From Streptococcus sp. oral taxon 056 str. F0418 (GTDB lineage: Bacteria; Bacillota; Bacilli; Lactobacillales; Streptococcaceae), in contig NZ_AFQU01000001.1 in NCBI RefSeq assembly GCF_000220065.1, positions 1,570,001 to 1,634,000 of the forward strand: 64,000 nt of DNA, given 5' to 3'. The notes under the pieces are model-generated. The model was not told where the DNA came from. It did not search any database and was given only the letters and a program-made list of their open reading frames with translations. Below are positions 10,236 to 20,023 of this stretch, one piece after another (the first letter of the stretch is position 1; the number at the start of each line of letters is the position of its first letter). The translations under genes were made by a program, and so were the position numbers.

Positions 10236-10868
10236 ATGAAGAAAGTGCTCTGCTTAATTTATCCTAATTTTTCACTTTATGAAGTAGTTAGCCTCACCAG
10301 TACTTTAACTCTATCTTTTGGTGTTGAGGTTGATTATATTGGTTCAGATAGAAATGTTATAACATCGGAAGATGGATTAGCCTGTCAACCTACTAGAACA
10401 CTGAATGAAGTGGTCATTGAAGACTATTCTTGTGTCATTTTGCCAGGAATGATAGATATTGTTCCTGCTTTGCATGATGAAAAATTGATTTCTTTCCTAA
10501 GAAATCTGAAGCAACAAGAGATTTTGATTGCAGCTATTTCATCAGCACCAATTTTATTGGCGAAAGCAGGTTTATTGAAGGGAACTAAATTTACTGGTGG
10601 GATTTGGCAAAACTTCTTCGACTATTTTGAATTTCTTCCACGTGAGAATTTCAAAGCTCAAGCTGTTCTGCAAGATAAAAACATCATTACAGCTGTTGGC
10701 TTTTCACATCAAGCGTTTGCGAGAAAAGTGCTTCTTAGTCTAGGTTTGGTAGATAATGCTGACAACTATTTTAAAGAACGGAATCAGTATTCGGAAGAGG
10801 ACTTGATATTCACTTTATCCGACGAAGAGTTTGCTGAAATGAAGCATGAATTTGAAAATACCCCCTGA
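10236..10868 (+). CDS. DJ-1/PfpI family protein
   Basis: A 210-residue flavodoxin-like class I glutamine amidotransferase-like protein: KKVLCLIYPNFSLYEVV at the start, SCVILPGMIDIVPALHD in the middle and the nucleophile-elbow region ILIAAISSAPILLAKAG. In DJ-1/PfpI proteins the elbow normally carries a Cys (AxCxG/A); here it reads ISS, so the reactive cysteine is apparently absent. The start is taken as ATG 10236 behind GAGGGGTGA rather than GTG 10227. The gene sits between dnaK and dnaJ, suggesting a stress-related role, but the function is unproven. Confidence 0.8.
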   Translation: MKKVLCLIYPNFSLYEVVSLTSTLTLSFGVEVDYIGSDRNVITSEDGLACQPTRTLNEVVIEDYSCVILPGMIDIVPALHDEKLISFLRNLKQQEILIAAISSAPILLAKAGLLKGTKFTGGIWQNFFDYFEFLPRENFKAQAVLQDKNIITAVGFSHQAFARKVLLSLGLVDNADNYFKERNQYSEEDLIFTLSDEEFAEMKHEFENTP

Positions 10869-10889
10869 TCAATATTTTCTAAAATTTTA

Positions 10890-10990
10890 AAAAGGAATTG
10901 AATCCGACCTAAATCGTGGTTTGATTCAAACATCAATAGAAAGGAACATGAGTGTTCGCAACTGAACACGGGTTCCAAAAATTTTGACTC
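10890..10990 (-). repeat. Partial, degenerate copy of the dnaK-region repeat (copy E)
   Basis: AAAGGAATTGAATCCGACCT (10891-10910) closely matches AAAGGAACTGAACCCGACCT of copy D. The rest is diverged but still contains a hairpin, GTGTTC-gcaact-GAACAC (10952-10969), in the position where the variable hairpin is expected. Confidence 0.45.
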
Positions 10991-11000
10991 AATATAAAAG

Positions 11001-11104
11001 AAAGGAACTGAACCCGACCTAAATTCTCGGAAAAAAGAGAAATCAGCCTAGGAGCATCGCTCCGTCGCCTGATTTCCTATTTTTCAGTCGAATTTTACGG
11101 TCTT
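11001..11104 (-). repeat. dnaK-region intergenic repeat, copy D (inverted)
   Basis: Read on the minus strand it begins AAGACCGTAAAATTCGACTG, continues AAAAATAGGAAATCAGGCG and ends CCGAGAATTTAGGTCGGGTT, matching copies A-C. The hairpin is GGAGC-atc-GCTCC (11051-11063). It ends about 10 bp before the dnaJ start codon. Confidence 0.7.
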
Positions 11105-11114
11105 GGTATCTTAC

Positions 11115-12245
11115 ATGAACAATACAGAATATTATGACCGTCTAGGAGTCTCAAAGAGTGCTTCTCAGGATGAGATCAAGAGAGCCTATCGGAAATTATC
11201 TAAAAAATACCACCCAGATATTAATAAAGATCCTGGGGCAGAAGAAAAATATAAAGAAGTCCAAGAAGCCTACGAGACTTTGAGTGACGACCAAAAACGT
11301 GCGGCCTATGACCAATATGGTGCAGCAGGTGCTAACGGTGGCTTTGGTGGTGCTGGCGGTTTCGGTGGTTTTGATGGTGCTGGCTTTGGCGGATTTGAAG
11401 ACATTTTCTCCAGCTTCTTTGGTGGAGGAGGTACACGAAATCCGAATGCACCACGTCAAGGAGATGACCTTCAATATCGCGTTAATCTTAAGTTTGAAGA
11501 GGCGATTTTCGGAACTGAAAAGGAAATTAAATATAATCGGGAAGCCTCTTGTCGAACATGTAATGGTTCTGGTGCTAAGCCAGGTACTAGTCCTATTACT
11601 TGCGGACGTTGTCATGGTGCTGGTGTTATCAACGTGGACACTCAGACACCGCTTGGGATGATGCGTCGTCAAGTAACCTGTGATGTTTGCCATGGGCGAG
11701 GTAAGGAAATCAAAGACCCATGTGCGACATGTCACGGTACTGGCCATGAAAAACAAGCCCATAGCGTACATGTAAAGATTCCTGCTGGTGTGGAAACTGG
11801 CCAGCAAGTCCGCCTGACTGGTCAGGGTGAGGCTGGTTTTAACGGTGGTCCTTATGGTGATCTTTATGTTGTTGTAAATGTTGAACCAAGTGACAAGTTT
11901 AAGCGAGATGGTTCTACCATTTACTATAATCTTAATCTAAATTTTGTTCAGGCAGCCCTTGGAGATAGTGTAGATATTCCAACCGTTCACGGTGATGTGG
12001 AATTAAATATCCCAGAAGGGACGCAGACCGGTAAACGTTTCCGTTTACGTGGCAAGGGAGCGCCGAGCCTACGTGGTGGAAACATGGGTGATCAGTATGT
12101 CACTGTCAATGTCGTCACACCGACTGAACTTAATGATAGACAAAAAGCAGCTCTCAAAGAATTTGCAGCTGCTGGTAATATCAGTGTGAATCCTAAGAAA
12201 AAAGGTTTCTTTGACAAAGTAAAAGATGCCTTTGAAGGAGAATAA
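11115..12245 (+). CDS. dnaJ: Chaperone protein DnaJ (Hsp40)
   Basis: A 376-residue type I J-protein. The J domain carries HPD in KKYHPDINK, followed by a Gly/Phe-rich linker (about 75-105) and four zinc-binding repeats ([32 protein letters not shown]) and the two C-terminal substrate-binding domains. It stimulates DnaK ATPase and delivers substrates. ATG 11115 gives the usual [12 protein letters not shown] start. No Shine-Dalgarno sequence is visible, because repeat copy D ends about 10 bp upstream; this is unusual for a streptococcal dnaJ. Confidence 0.97.
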   Translation: MNNTEYYDRLGVSKSASQDEIKRAYRKLSKKYHPDINKDPGAEEKYKEVQEAYETLSDDQKRAAYDQYGAAGANGGFGGAGGFGGFDGAGFGGFEDIFSSFFGGGGTRNPNAPRQGDDLQYRVNLKFEEAIFGTEKEIKYNREASCRTCNGSGAKPGTSPITCGRCHGAGVINVDTQTPLGMMRRQVTCDVCHGRGKEIKDPCATCHGTGHEKQAHSVHVKIPAGVETGQQVRLTGQGEAGFNGGPYGDLYVVVNVEPSDKFKRDGSTIYYNLNLNFVQAALGDSVDIPTVHGDVELNIPEGTQTGKRFRLRGKGAPSLRGGNMGDQYVTVNVVTPTELNDRQKAALKEFAAAGNISVNPKKKGFFDKVKDAFEGE

Positions 12246-12255
12246 ATAAGTAAAA

Positions 12256-12432
12256 GAAGCTGGGACAAAAGTCCTAACCTCTCAATTGTCTTTGGATTGT
12301 CGAGCAAGACGCAGTGGTTGAGTGGGCTCTACTACGCTGATTTCATCAGCTTTTACAGCCCTACTCAACTGTGCGGAGGTGGGATGACGAAATCGAATTC
12401 TAACGAATTACCGATTTCTGTCCCACTCTCTT
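12256..12432 (-). repeat. 179-bp inverted-end element, copy 1 (inverted)
   Basis: Read on the minus strand it runs from GAGAGTGGGACAGAAATCGG to GGACTTTTGTCCCAGC and is nearly identical to the copies at 36612-36790 and 50879-51057. It contains three internal hairpins and T-rich edges. Here it lies between dnaJ and a decayed minus-strand gene and forms the 3' end of that gene's frame. Confidence 0.85.
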
Positions 12433-12776
12433 TTTATTGAATTGTGGATAAGGGACTTGAAATTGTCCGCAACTTTTTTGTTGACATCCAGCCCATAAAA
12501 GTGGCAAAGATTGTAGATAGTTCCCGCCCTACCACTCGCTACAACGATAGCAAGAAATATCCAATTTGCATTTGAGAAAAAGTCTGATTAAAGATTCCTT
12601 CTTATAGGAATAATCGGTAAATACGCTACCAGATAATCAATTTTTCGGTTTATAATCTTCGCCTTCTGTATAAAGTGTAGTCCAATAATCAAGGTCAGTA
12701 TAAGAAGGATAAATTTTTCTTGTTGGAAAAAGTATAAAACAAGTACAAGAAGCAAATACTTGTATAGCGAAAGCAT
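12408..12776 (-). pseudogene. Decayed small membrane-protein gene
   Basis: On the minus strand, ATG at 12776 opens a 62-codon very hydrophobic frame (YKYLLLVLVLYFFQQEKF, ILTLIIGLHFIQ) that stops at TAA (12588-12590). The same frame stays open for about 60 more codons (IFLAIVVASGRAGTIYNLC, then GLDVNKKVADNFKSLIHN) until it runs into the 179-bp repeat. This looks like one membrane protein with an in-frame nonsense codon and a C-terminus replaced by the repeat. I do not recognise the family. The first half could still be translated as a 62-residue peptide. Confidence 0.4.
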
Positions 12777-12866
12777 TTTTTATCTTTCTTATGACAACAG
12801 TATAGTACATTTTAAGGGGAGATGAGTTTGATTGCAGGTTTGCTTTTTTCTTGCTAAAATAGAGGT

Positions 12867-13616
12867 ATGACAAGATATAAAGCGATTATTTCCTATGATG
12901 GCTATGGATTTGCTGGTTTTCAGCGGCAGCCCCATGCTAGGAGTGTTCAGGAAGAAATTGAAAAGACCTTGACCCGTATCAATAAAGGTCAGACTGTGGT
13001 CATTCATGGAGCAGGTCGAACTGATAGTGGTGTTCATGCTTTGGGGCAGATCCTACATTTTGATTTGCCTGGGGAAAGGGATGCAGAAAAATTGCGTTTT
13101 GCCTTAGATACGCAGACGCCAGCAGATATTGATTTTATTAGTGTTGAGAGAGTGGCTGAGGATTTTCATGCCCGTTATAATAAGCATAGCAAGACCTATG
13201 AATTTTTAGTGGATATTGGCCGTCCTAAAAATCCTATGATGCGCCATTATGCCACACATTATCCATATCCTTTAGAGTTGGAGCTAATAGAAGAAGCGAT
13301 TGTGCAACTAGAGGGAACGCATGATTTTACGGGTTTTACTGCATCGGGGACCAGTGTGGTAGACAAGGTTCGGACCATCACTGAGGCTAAGGTCCGCTAT
13401 GATGCAGAGCGCAATTTTCTAGTTTTTACCTTTTCGGGGAATGGCTTTCTCTATAAGCAGATTCGTAATATGGTTGGTACTTTGCTAAAAATTGGGAATA
13501 AACGTATGCCGGTGGAGCAAATTCAGCGAATCTTAGATGAAAAAAATCGGAATTTGGCAGGCCCGACAGCGGATCCTAATGGCCTTTATTTGAAAGAAAT
13601 TCGTTATGAAGAGTGA
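12867..13616 (+). CDS. truA: tRNA pseudouridine synthase A (TruA)
   Basis: A 249-residue enzyme that converts U38-U40 of the tRNA anticodon stem to pseudouridine. The catalytic aspartate is in the [11 protein letters not shown] motif (about residues 49-59). [19 protein letters not shown] at the start and [14 protein letters not shown] near the C-terminus are family signatures. It is a full-length, apparently monocistronic gene with its own terminator. In some relatives truA is followed by thiD; here it is not. Confidence 0.97.
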   Translation: MTRYKAIISYDGYGFAGFQRQPHARSVQEEIEKTLTRINKGQTVVIHGAGRTDSGVHALGQILHFDLPGERDAEKLRFALDTQTPADIDFISVERVAEDFHARYNKHSKTYEFLVDIGRPKNPMMRHYATHYPYPLELELIEEAIVQLEGTHDFTGFTASGTSVVDKVRTITEAKVRYDAERNFLVFTFSGNGFLYKQIRNMVGTLLKIGNKRMPVEQIQRILDEKNRNLAGPTADPNGLYLKEIRYEE

Positions 13617-13650
13617 GGTTGGGACTGATATGTCTCAACTTCATTTTATT
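13616..13650 (+). terminator. truA terminator
   Basis: AGGTTGGGAC pairs with GTCTCAACTT (two G-U pairs) across TGATAT and leads into CATTTTATT. It begins at the last base of the truA stop codon. Confidence 0.7.
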
Positions 13651-14016
13651 ACGTACAACTTTTTACATAATTCAAATCATTGATTGGAGGTTGTAGGTGT
13701 ATATCAAGATATTAGTAGGTCATCTTAGAAGCAAATCAAGTTGTAGAAACAAATGGTTTTGGTTTGTTTTTTTGCGTTATGAAGGATTTTCTTTGTGAAA
13801 ATTTTGTTTCGTTGTTCATTAAAGACGGCTACCTGGATTTGGAAATGCGATGAGAACTGTGCAAGAGCTTTAGTCTGGGATTTTATTTGTTAAAAGCATT
13901 TTCTAGAGAAATAAATTGTAAAAAATACTCAAAAAGTTTATGATAATACTAGATGCAACAGCCAAGCTACTCTATGTAAGATATGGTTTAGAAAAGCATG
14001 GAAGATTTTTTATAAA
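13651..14016 (+). other. AT-rich spacer before the metalloprotease gene
   Basis: No supportable gene. A terminator-like hairpin, AAACAAA-tggttttg-(G)TTTGTTT plus T run, lies at 13747-13773. The last 100 bp are AT-rich and probably contain the metalloprotease promoter, but I cannot place boxes with confidence. Confidence 0.4.
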
Positions 14017-17000
14017 ATGAAGAGGTTAATAGTGAAAAGAGTTGGGAAAGCACAGGAGAAAATTCAAAAATATTCGATTCGTAAATTGTCTGTAGGCATA
14101 GGATCGGTTGTCATTGCAGCTATGATTTTTGGAAGTTTTTTGTCCAGTTCGATTGTTGCTGCAGATGAAGTGGGAGGCAGTGAGACCGCTCACTATACCT
14201 TTATCGAAGAGCAAGAACTAACAGAACAGGAAAAAGGGCTGATTAAGCAAGGTCTTCCTGAAAATCTGCAAACAGGAGAAAACTATTACCTGATTTATAG
14301 AAAGCAAGATGAGAAAACTGTCTTGCCACGTACCGGAAATAATGGTCAACCGCTTCTCGGCTTATTTGCGGGAACGGCTATTTTGGCTGTCTTGGTATTC
14401 TCACGAAAGAAATCAGGCAAGTTGTTAGGAGTGCTTCTATTAGGTAGCTTGGGACAGGCCGTATTACAGTCTCCTCAAGTGTTTGCTCTAGAAAATCGGG
14501 AGTTGCTTTCTTATAACCGTCAAGTTACGGTTTCGTCGGCGGTTTCTGAAGAGGATGTAACCATTGCGGGTTATAACTACATCGGTTATTTTACCGCTTC
14601 TGACTTGCTGGCTTTGACAGGAACCAAGCCAACTTCTTTGCCAGCTGGTCAAGAAGCTCGAGGGCAAGCAGAATTATCAGAAGCTGCAAAAGAGGGCTCC
14701 GATGCGAATGATCAAGTTGCTCAGTCAGGATTGCTAGATCAATTAAATTCTGCTACGAGTGATTCGGAACAGACAGGAGAACATTTAGCTCCAAATTCTA
14801 GCCCAGCTCCAGCTCCTCAATCGCCAAATTCAGCTATAGAGACAGCGAAAGGGGGAAGTGTACAAGAGCCCGCCTTACCAGAGTACAGCGGTGCCACTAA
14901 TGGTGAATCGCTAATTCAAGCGGAAAAACCAGTTTATACTGCCCCAGTCGATACATCAGGAGATACAGCCCCAGTCGAGCCCGCTCTTCCAGCATACACA
15001 GGATCTGTGAATGGCGAACCAGAAGTTCAACCGGAGAAACCAGCCTATACCGGACCGGTTGGAACAGCGGGAGATATAGCCCCAGTCGAGCCTGCGCTTC
15101 CAGCATACACAGGTTCTGTGAATGGCGAGCCAGAAGTCCAACCGGAGAAACCAGCCTATACCGGACCGATAGGTACATCAGGAGATACAGCCCCAGTCGA
15201 GCCTGCGCTTCCAGCATACACAGGATCTGTGAATGGCGAACCAGCAGTTCAACCGGAGAAACCAGCTTATACAGAGCCGATAGGTACAGCAGGAGATACG
15301 GCCCCAATCGAGCTTGCGCTTCCAGAATACACGGGTGGTGTTAACGGGGAATCAACAGTTCAAGCTGAACTGCCTAGTTTGCATACAGATGTCAAGCTAG
15401 AAACAATTGAACCAAAGATTGTTCACAAAACTGATGATAGCAAGTATCTTGATGAAGAGGCAACTGTAGAAGGAACTCCAGGCCAAAAAGAAATTGTAAC
15501 CAGCTATGAAGTCTTGGATGGCAAGCGGATATCGGAGCCACAAACAACTGAAAGAATCTTGCATGAAGTAGTTGATACAGTGGTCACTCGAGGTAGCAAG
15601 GCTCGCATCAATAAAGAAGAATTGAGCAAGCAGCTAGCTTTAGCAGCGGCTGTGGATCCAGGAGTTTACACCAATCAATCCTACCAGCAATTGCAAGCGA
15701 TCAAGAATATGGCTGAGTCGGTTTATCAAACTTCGTCTAGTCAAGATGAAGTAGATGCGGGTGTCAACCAACTCAAGCAGGCTTTGGCTGACTTATTGGC
15801 CCTTAAAGCAGCGCCAACTCTGACTGTTTCAGGGGTTAAGAAGGATGAATTGCAGAAGTCAGTTCAGATTCAATACCAGCTGACGGACAGGGATCAAGCC
15901 TTTACCAGTGCCCATGTTCGTCTGAAGAAGGATGGCCAGCTGATAGCAGAGCAGAACTTGGCGGCAGGCCAGCTGACTACTAGCTTCAGTGGTTTGGATT
16001 ACTATACACCGTATAAGATTGAGACGACCCTGTCCTATGACTTAGGAAATGGCTCTGAAAGCAAAGAATTAGCTCAAGAGACAGTCCAGCTTGACCTGAA
16101 GAAGGTGGAGCTCAAATCCATCACTAATGTCGCTTTGATGAAGGTTGAGAATGGTCAGACAAAATTGATGCCTACTTTGGCTGAAAAACCAGCAAATCTG
16201 GACCAATATTATCTGCACTTTACATCAGACCAGTTCAAGGATACTGTCCTGCCAGTTACCTCTATCGAGGAAGTGGTCGTTGATAACCAGCCTGTCTTCA
16301 AGATCCAGGCTCAGCTGCCAGACTTGCTGCAAAGAAGCGCAACCGGTCTTCAAAACAGCTTTGACTTCTATCTGGAAAAGGCCAAGAAGCGTGAAGGAAA
16401 TGTCTACTATGACTTCCAAGACCTTTTGGACGGCATCAAGGAAAATCCTTCTGGAACCTTTATTCTGGCCCGCAGTATCAGTGCCAAACTGATTGATAAA
16501 CCTGCCAACAGCAAGTCTTACCTGCCAGGTGAATTCAAAGGTCAGCTGATTGGTAGTCAAAATGGCGAGCGCCATGCGATTTTAGACTTGGCGCATCCTC
16601 TATTTGATACGATTACGAGCGGAACGGTCAAGGATATTGACTTTAAGCGGGTCAATATGGTTTATCCAGATTCGCAAGCGGGCGATACAATTGCGACAAT
16701 TGCTGCTCGTTTGAAGAATAAAGGAGTAATCGAAAACGTTAATGTCCAAGGATATTTGGAAGGAAGAGACCATATTGCCGGTTTGGTTAACAATATAGAA
16801 GGCCAATCTCGAGTTGAAAATGTCTCCTTTAAGGGTCAGATTAAGTCCAAGGGTGGAAACTCTGTCACAGCTGGTATCGCTGGCACCAACGCCATGTCCT
16901 TGGTAAGCCGAGCTTATGTCGAAGCAGATATTTGGGTCAAAAGTGGCCAAAATGCAGGTATGCTGGTCGCTCAAAACTTCACTAACTATTCAGGTGCAGG

Positions 17001-19872
17001 CTGGGGTAATTGGGGCAAGCTCACTCAGTCAGTTGCCAAAGGTAAGTTAGAGGATGCGGGCTCAAGAAATGCAGCTGGTATCGCTGCTTCCATTTGGCCG
17101 TATGGAACTATCAATGACACTGTCAGCTATGCTACAGTAGTGAACGGAAAAGAGCTCTTTAGCTCAGATAATGAGATTACCGATGCTTGGATGGGGCAAA
17201 AACTCCAAAACCTTTTTGGTGTTAAGGGACAAAGCTCTGGAACCAAGACAGGAAAAGATGCCAAGTTCCGTCGCTTGACAGAAGCTGAAGCGGAGCAAAA
17301 AGTCAAGAGCTATCGGATTACAGCTCTTGAACAAACCAGCGCAAATGAAGTAACAACTGAGAAGCTAAATGCTGCTATCCTGAGAACAAGTACTTATCAA
17401 GATAAGCCAGGTTACAAGGCAGAAAATGAACAGCTTTATCAGAACCTAGAACGCTTTATGCCTTTCTACAATCAAGAGTTCTTGATTCATGAGGCTAATA
17501 AGCTGGTGGACGCTGGTAAGGCGGGCGACCTGTTGACTAAGAAAGTTCTATCAGTTCAAGCCCTGAAAGGCAATCAGTTTGTTGCTGGCGGAACGGATGC
17601 AGATAAGATCTTAGTCCATTTTGCAGACGGAAGCAAGACCATCTTCAATCTTCAAAATCAAGCACGATTTGAACAGACGGCTCTGCCGGAATATCAGATT
17701 GCAGAGCTTGGTACAGTCTATACTCCAAATCACTCAACGGCAGTCAAAGAAAACTTGCTGACTCAGCTGACTGAGAGCTTGAAGAGTTTTGAACTATACA
17801 GTGATGAAGTCTATCGTTCTGTTGGTCTTCCTAATGATAATGATAGGGTCAACAAAGTGAAGCGCCTCTTCCTGGATGAATCTCTAGCTGAAGTGAAAGC
17901 CAACTTGCAGGATATGATTAGTAAGCTTCTGGCTAATGAATGGACAAGATTCCATGCTGATAATCCAGCAGCTAATGAAGCTCTGAAAGCTAAAATCGAA
18001 GAGAATAAGACCGCTATCATGCTCGGTCTGACCTACCTCAACCGTTATTACGATCTCAAGTTTGGCGACTACAACCTTAAGGAGCTGGTGCTCTTCAAAC
18101 CAGACTTCTATGGTGAAAAAGTACCATTGCTGGATCGCTTGATTAAGATTGGTCGTTCGACAGAAAATCAACTGAAAGGGGCAGACAATGTCAATATGTT
18201 TGCACGTCAGTTGAAAGCTGAGTCCAAGTCTAATGATTTGGTGGCTTACTTGGATTACAACCGTCGACTGCTGACTGATTTTGCGGATATGGATTCTTGG
18301 TTCAAGGATGCGACTCGAGGCTTTATTCAGTTCGAAGAACGCCAGTCAGAAGTAGAGGAGATCAAGTCTGCTAAGTATCGTGTCTTTGACAACCTCAACT
18401 CTGAATATTTCAGCAACTATATCCTTCCGCTGCTAACCTTGAAGAATACGCGTTTAGCTATTCTGTCGAACTATAGCACGATGGCCTTTGTCAACAGAGA
18501 CAAGCGCCGCTCATGGTCTGATGAACGATTTGACGCGCGCATCAAGGAAGTAGCGACCCAGCATCGCAATCACGTAGATACTTGGTACAAACTGCTCTCA
18601 GATGATATCAAGTCCAGAATGGTCAAGCAAAATGTAACGGCTGTATGGGATGGTTTCGATGTGGAAGGACGTGGCTGGATTGATGTCAACGGAAATGATA
18701 ATAAGGGCAAGCCTTATGCACCATCCCGCGAGTTCTTCAACCTAGTTGGCGGCAGAGCTGGTGGCTGGTACAAGTCAAATGGCTACGGTGCCCATGCTGC
18801 TGGTTCAATTCGTGTGAACTTCGAGGCCTTTGACCTCTTGACGGAATACGGTGTGTCCGTCTTCACGCATGAGCTCACCCACGTCAATGACAGCTATATT
18901 TACCTGGGCGGACATGGCAGACGACAAGGGATCGGACCAGAAGGCTATGCCCAAGGGTTGCTCCAATCACCTGTTCCTGGTCAGCCAGGCTGGGGTGCTT
19001 TGGGTCTCAATATGGCCTTTGAACGTCCAAATGATGGTAGTCTCATTTTCAATAGCTCGCCAAGTCTCTTCAAGAACCGAGCTGACATTGACCATTACAT
19101 GAAGGGTTATAATGATACTCTCATGCTGCTGGATTATCTTGAGGGTCAAGCGGTTGTGGATAAAGGAAATGCAGCCGCAGCTAAATGGTTCAAGAAGGTT
19201 GAGCCAAAGGTTGTGGATGCTCGGACTCAATATGATGTCGTGAGAGAGTTGACAGCAGAGGAGAAAGCGGCCATGTCAGTTTCATCTGTAAATGACTTGG
19301 TTGACCAAGGCTTGCTTTCTAACCGTGCGGTTGACAATCGAACTTATAACCCTGCTGATTACGACTCTAGTTACATTGCGATCGACTTTATGACGGGTAT
19401 CTATGGTGGCGGTCAAAACAATACTGGAGCACCAGGCGCCTTGATGTTCAAGCATAATACCTTCAGAATCTGGGGCTACTATGGCTATGAAAAAGGCTTC
19501 ATAAGCTATGCTTCTAATAAACACCGTAAGACGGCCAATGAGCAAGGTGTGACTGGTTTGAGCGATAACTTTATCATCAATCAAATTTCTGGAGGCGAAT
19601 TTCAAACCATGGAAGCCTTCAAGAAAGCTTACTTCAGAAAAGTTGTGGATAAAGCACAAACCTCAGGTATTAAATCAGTGACAATCAACGGAAAAGTCTA
19701 CAGTACTTATGAAGAGCTGAAAGCTGGCTTTGCAGAAGCTGTTGACAAGGATCTGAAGAAGTCTCGTGTCGATGAACGGGCAACCAAGGACTTCAAATAC
19801 GCTGTCTTTACGCAGTTGCTGAAGAACACCAACAGCTTTATGGATGAAAACTCCATTTGGGGATCTAAGTAA
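14017..19872 (+). CDS. Cell-surface M26-type zinc metalloprotease (ZmpB/IgA1-protease family)
   Basis: A 1951-residue surface protease. YSIRK (residues 19-23) marks a YSIRK/G-S type signal peptide, and LPRTG (103-107) is followed by two hydrophobic helices: the unusual N-terminal sortase motif of the streptococcal Zmp/IgA1 family. Next come 37-residue proline-rich repeats (about 285-455), a G5-like domain (about 460-535) and a long beta-rich region. The catalytic site is HELTH (1618-1622) with the probable third zinc ligand E1642, 20 residues after the second histidine, as in M26. The substrate (IgA1, glycoproteins or other) cannot be told. GTG 14032 has a better Shine-Dalgarno sequence (AAGAGG) than ATG 14017 and may be the true start. 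Confidence 0.93.
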   Translation: MKRLIVKRVGKAQEKIQKYSIRKLSVGIGSVVIAAMIFGSFLSSSIVAADEVGGSETAHYTFIEEQELTEQEKGLIKQGLPENLQTGENYYLIYRKQDEKTVLPRTGNNGQPLLGLFAGTAILAVLVFSRKKSGKLLGVLLLGSLGQAVLQSPQVFALENRELLSYNRQVTVSSAVSEEDVTIAGYNYIGYFTASDLLALTGTKPTSLPAGQEARGQAELSEAAKEGSDANDQVAQSGLLDQLNSATSDSEQTGEHLAPNSSPAPAPQSPNSAIETAKGGSVQEPALPEYSGATNGESLIQAEKPVYTAPVDTSGDTAPVEPALPAYTGSVNGEPEVQPEKPAYTGPVGTAGDIAPVEPALPAYTGSVNGEPEVQPEKPAYTGPIGTSGDTAPVEPALPAYTGSVNGEPAVQPEKPAYTEPIGTAGDTAPIELALPEYTGGVNGESTVQAELPSLHTDVKLETIEPKIVHKTDDSKYLDEEATVEGTPGQKEIVTSYEVLDGKRISEPQTTERILHEVVDTVVTRGSKARINKEELSKQLALAAAVDPGVYTNQSYQQLQAIKNMAESVYQTSSSQDEVDAGVNQLKQALADLLALKAAPTLTVSGVKKDELQKSVQIQYQLTDRDQAFTSAHVRLKKDGQLIAEQNLAAGQLTTSFSGLDYYTPYKIETTLSYDLGNGSESKELAQETVQLDLKKVELKSITNVALMKVENGQTKLMPTLAEKPANLDQYYLHFTSDQFKDTVLPVTSIEEVVVDNQPVFKIQAQLPDLLQRSATGLQNSFDFYLEKAKKREGNVYYDFQDLLDGIKENPSGTFILARSISAKLIDKPANSKSYLPGEFKGQLIGSQNGERHAILDLAHPLFDTITSGTVKDIDFKRVNMVYPDSQAGDTIATIAARLKNKGVIENVNVQGYLEGRDHIAGLVNNIEGQSRVENVSFKGQIKSKGGNSVTAGIAGTNAMSLVSRAYVEADIWVKSGQNAGMLVAQNFTNYSGAGWGNWGKLTQSVAKGKLEDAGSRNAAGIAASIWPYGTINDTVSYATVVNGKELFSSDNEITDAWMGQKLQNLFGVKGQSSGTKTGKDAKFRRLTEAEAEQKVKSYRITALEQTSANEVTTEKLNAAILRTSTYQDKPGYKAENEQLYQNLERFMPFYNQEFLIHEANKLVDAGKAGDLLTKKVLSVQALKGNQFVAGGTDADKILVHFADGSKTIFNLQNQARFEQTALPEYQIAELGTVYTPNHSTAVKENLLTQLTESLKSFELYSDEVYRSVGLPNDNDRVNKVKRLFLDESLAEVKANLQDMISKLLANEWTRFHADNPAANEALKAKIEENKTAIMLGLTYLNRYYDLKFGDYNLKELVLFKPDFYGEKVPLLDRLIKIGRSTENQLKGADNVNMFARQLKAESKSNDLVAYLDYNRRLLTDFADMDSWFKDATRGFIQFEERQSEVEEIKSAKYRVFDNLNSEYFSNYILPLLTLKNTRLAILSNYSTMAFVNRDKRRSWSDERFDARIKEVATQHRNHVDTWYKLLSDDIKSRMVKQNVTAVWDGFDVEGRGWIDVNGNDNKGKPYAPSREFFNLVGGRAGGWYKSNGYGAHAAGSIRVNFEAFDLLTEYGVSVFTHELTHVNDSYIYLGGHGRRQGIGPEGYAQGLLQSPVPGQPGWGALGLNMAFERPNDGSLIFNSSPSLFKNRADIDHYMKGYNDTLMLLDYLEGQAVVDKGNAAAAKWFKKVEPKVVDARTQYDVVRELTAEEKAAMSVSSVNDLVDQGLLSNRAVDNRTYNPADYDSSYIAIDFMTGIYGGGQNNTGAPGALMFKHNTFRIWGYYGYEKGFISYASNKHRKTANEQGVTGLSDNFIINQISGGEFQTMEAFKKAYFRKVVDKAQTSGIKSVTINGKVYSTYEELKAGFAEAVDKDLKKSRVDERATKDFKYAVFTQLLKNTNSFMDENSIWGSK
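14869..15390 (+). repeat. 111-bp tandem repeats inside the metalloprotease gene
   Basis: Units begin at 14869, 14980, 15091, 15202 and 15313, an exact 111-bp period (37 codons), the last one partial. Each unit encodes a PALPAYTGSVNGEP block followed by VQPEKPAYTGP. The middle units are nearly identical, so copy number can change by recombination. Confidence 0.9.
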
Positions 19873-19958
19873 AAAAGAGACTTTGTTTTAAGAATCATGA
19901 ATGTCTTTTGAAATTTCAGAAAAGATGTTGTTTTTGTTAGAAAAACTAGAATTCCATT

Positions 19959-19986
19959 TTGAAAAAAGAGCTGAATGTGATATAAT
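19959..19986 (+). promoter_or_regulatory. tig promoter
   Basis: TTGAAA (19959-19964) and TATAAT (19981-19986), 16-bp spacer, upstream of the trigger factor start. Confidence 0.7.
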
Positions 19987-20023
19987 AGCGTGTACTCAAT
20001 AAATTTTAAGGAGAAATGACAGA

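Noticed and set aside
12637..12873. Alternative 78-codon minus-strand ORF overlapping the decayed membrane gene
   Set aside because: It overlaps the truA start and its translation is polar and incoherent compared with the strongly hydrophobic frame from 12776.
14319..14340. LPRTG near the N-terminus of the metalloprotease as evidence of a rearranged or truncated gene
   Set aside because: An N-terminal LPXTG followed by membrane helices is the normal layout of streptococcal Zmp/IgA1 proteases.
14869..15390. Tandem repeats considered as a CRISPR-like array
   Set aside because: The 111-bp units are in frame, adjacent without spacers, and encode a proline-rich protein repeat.
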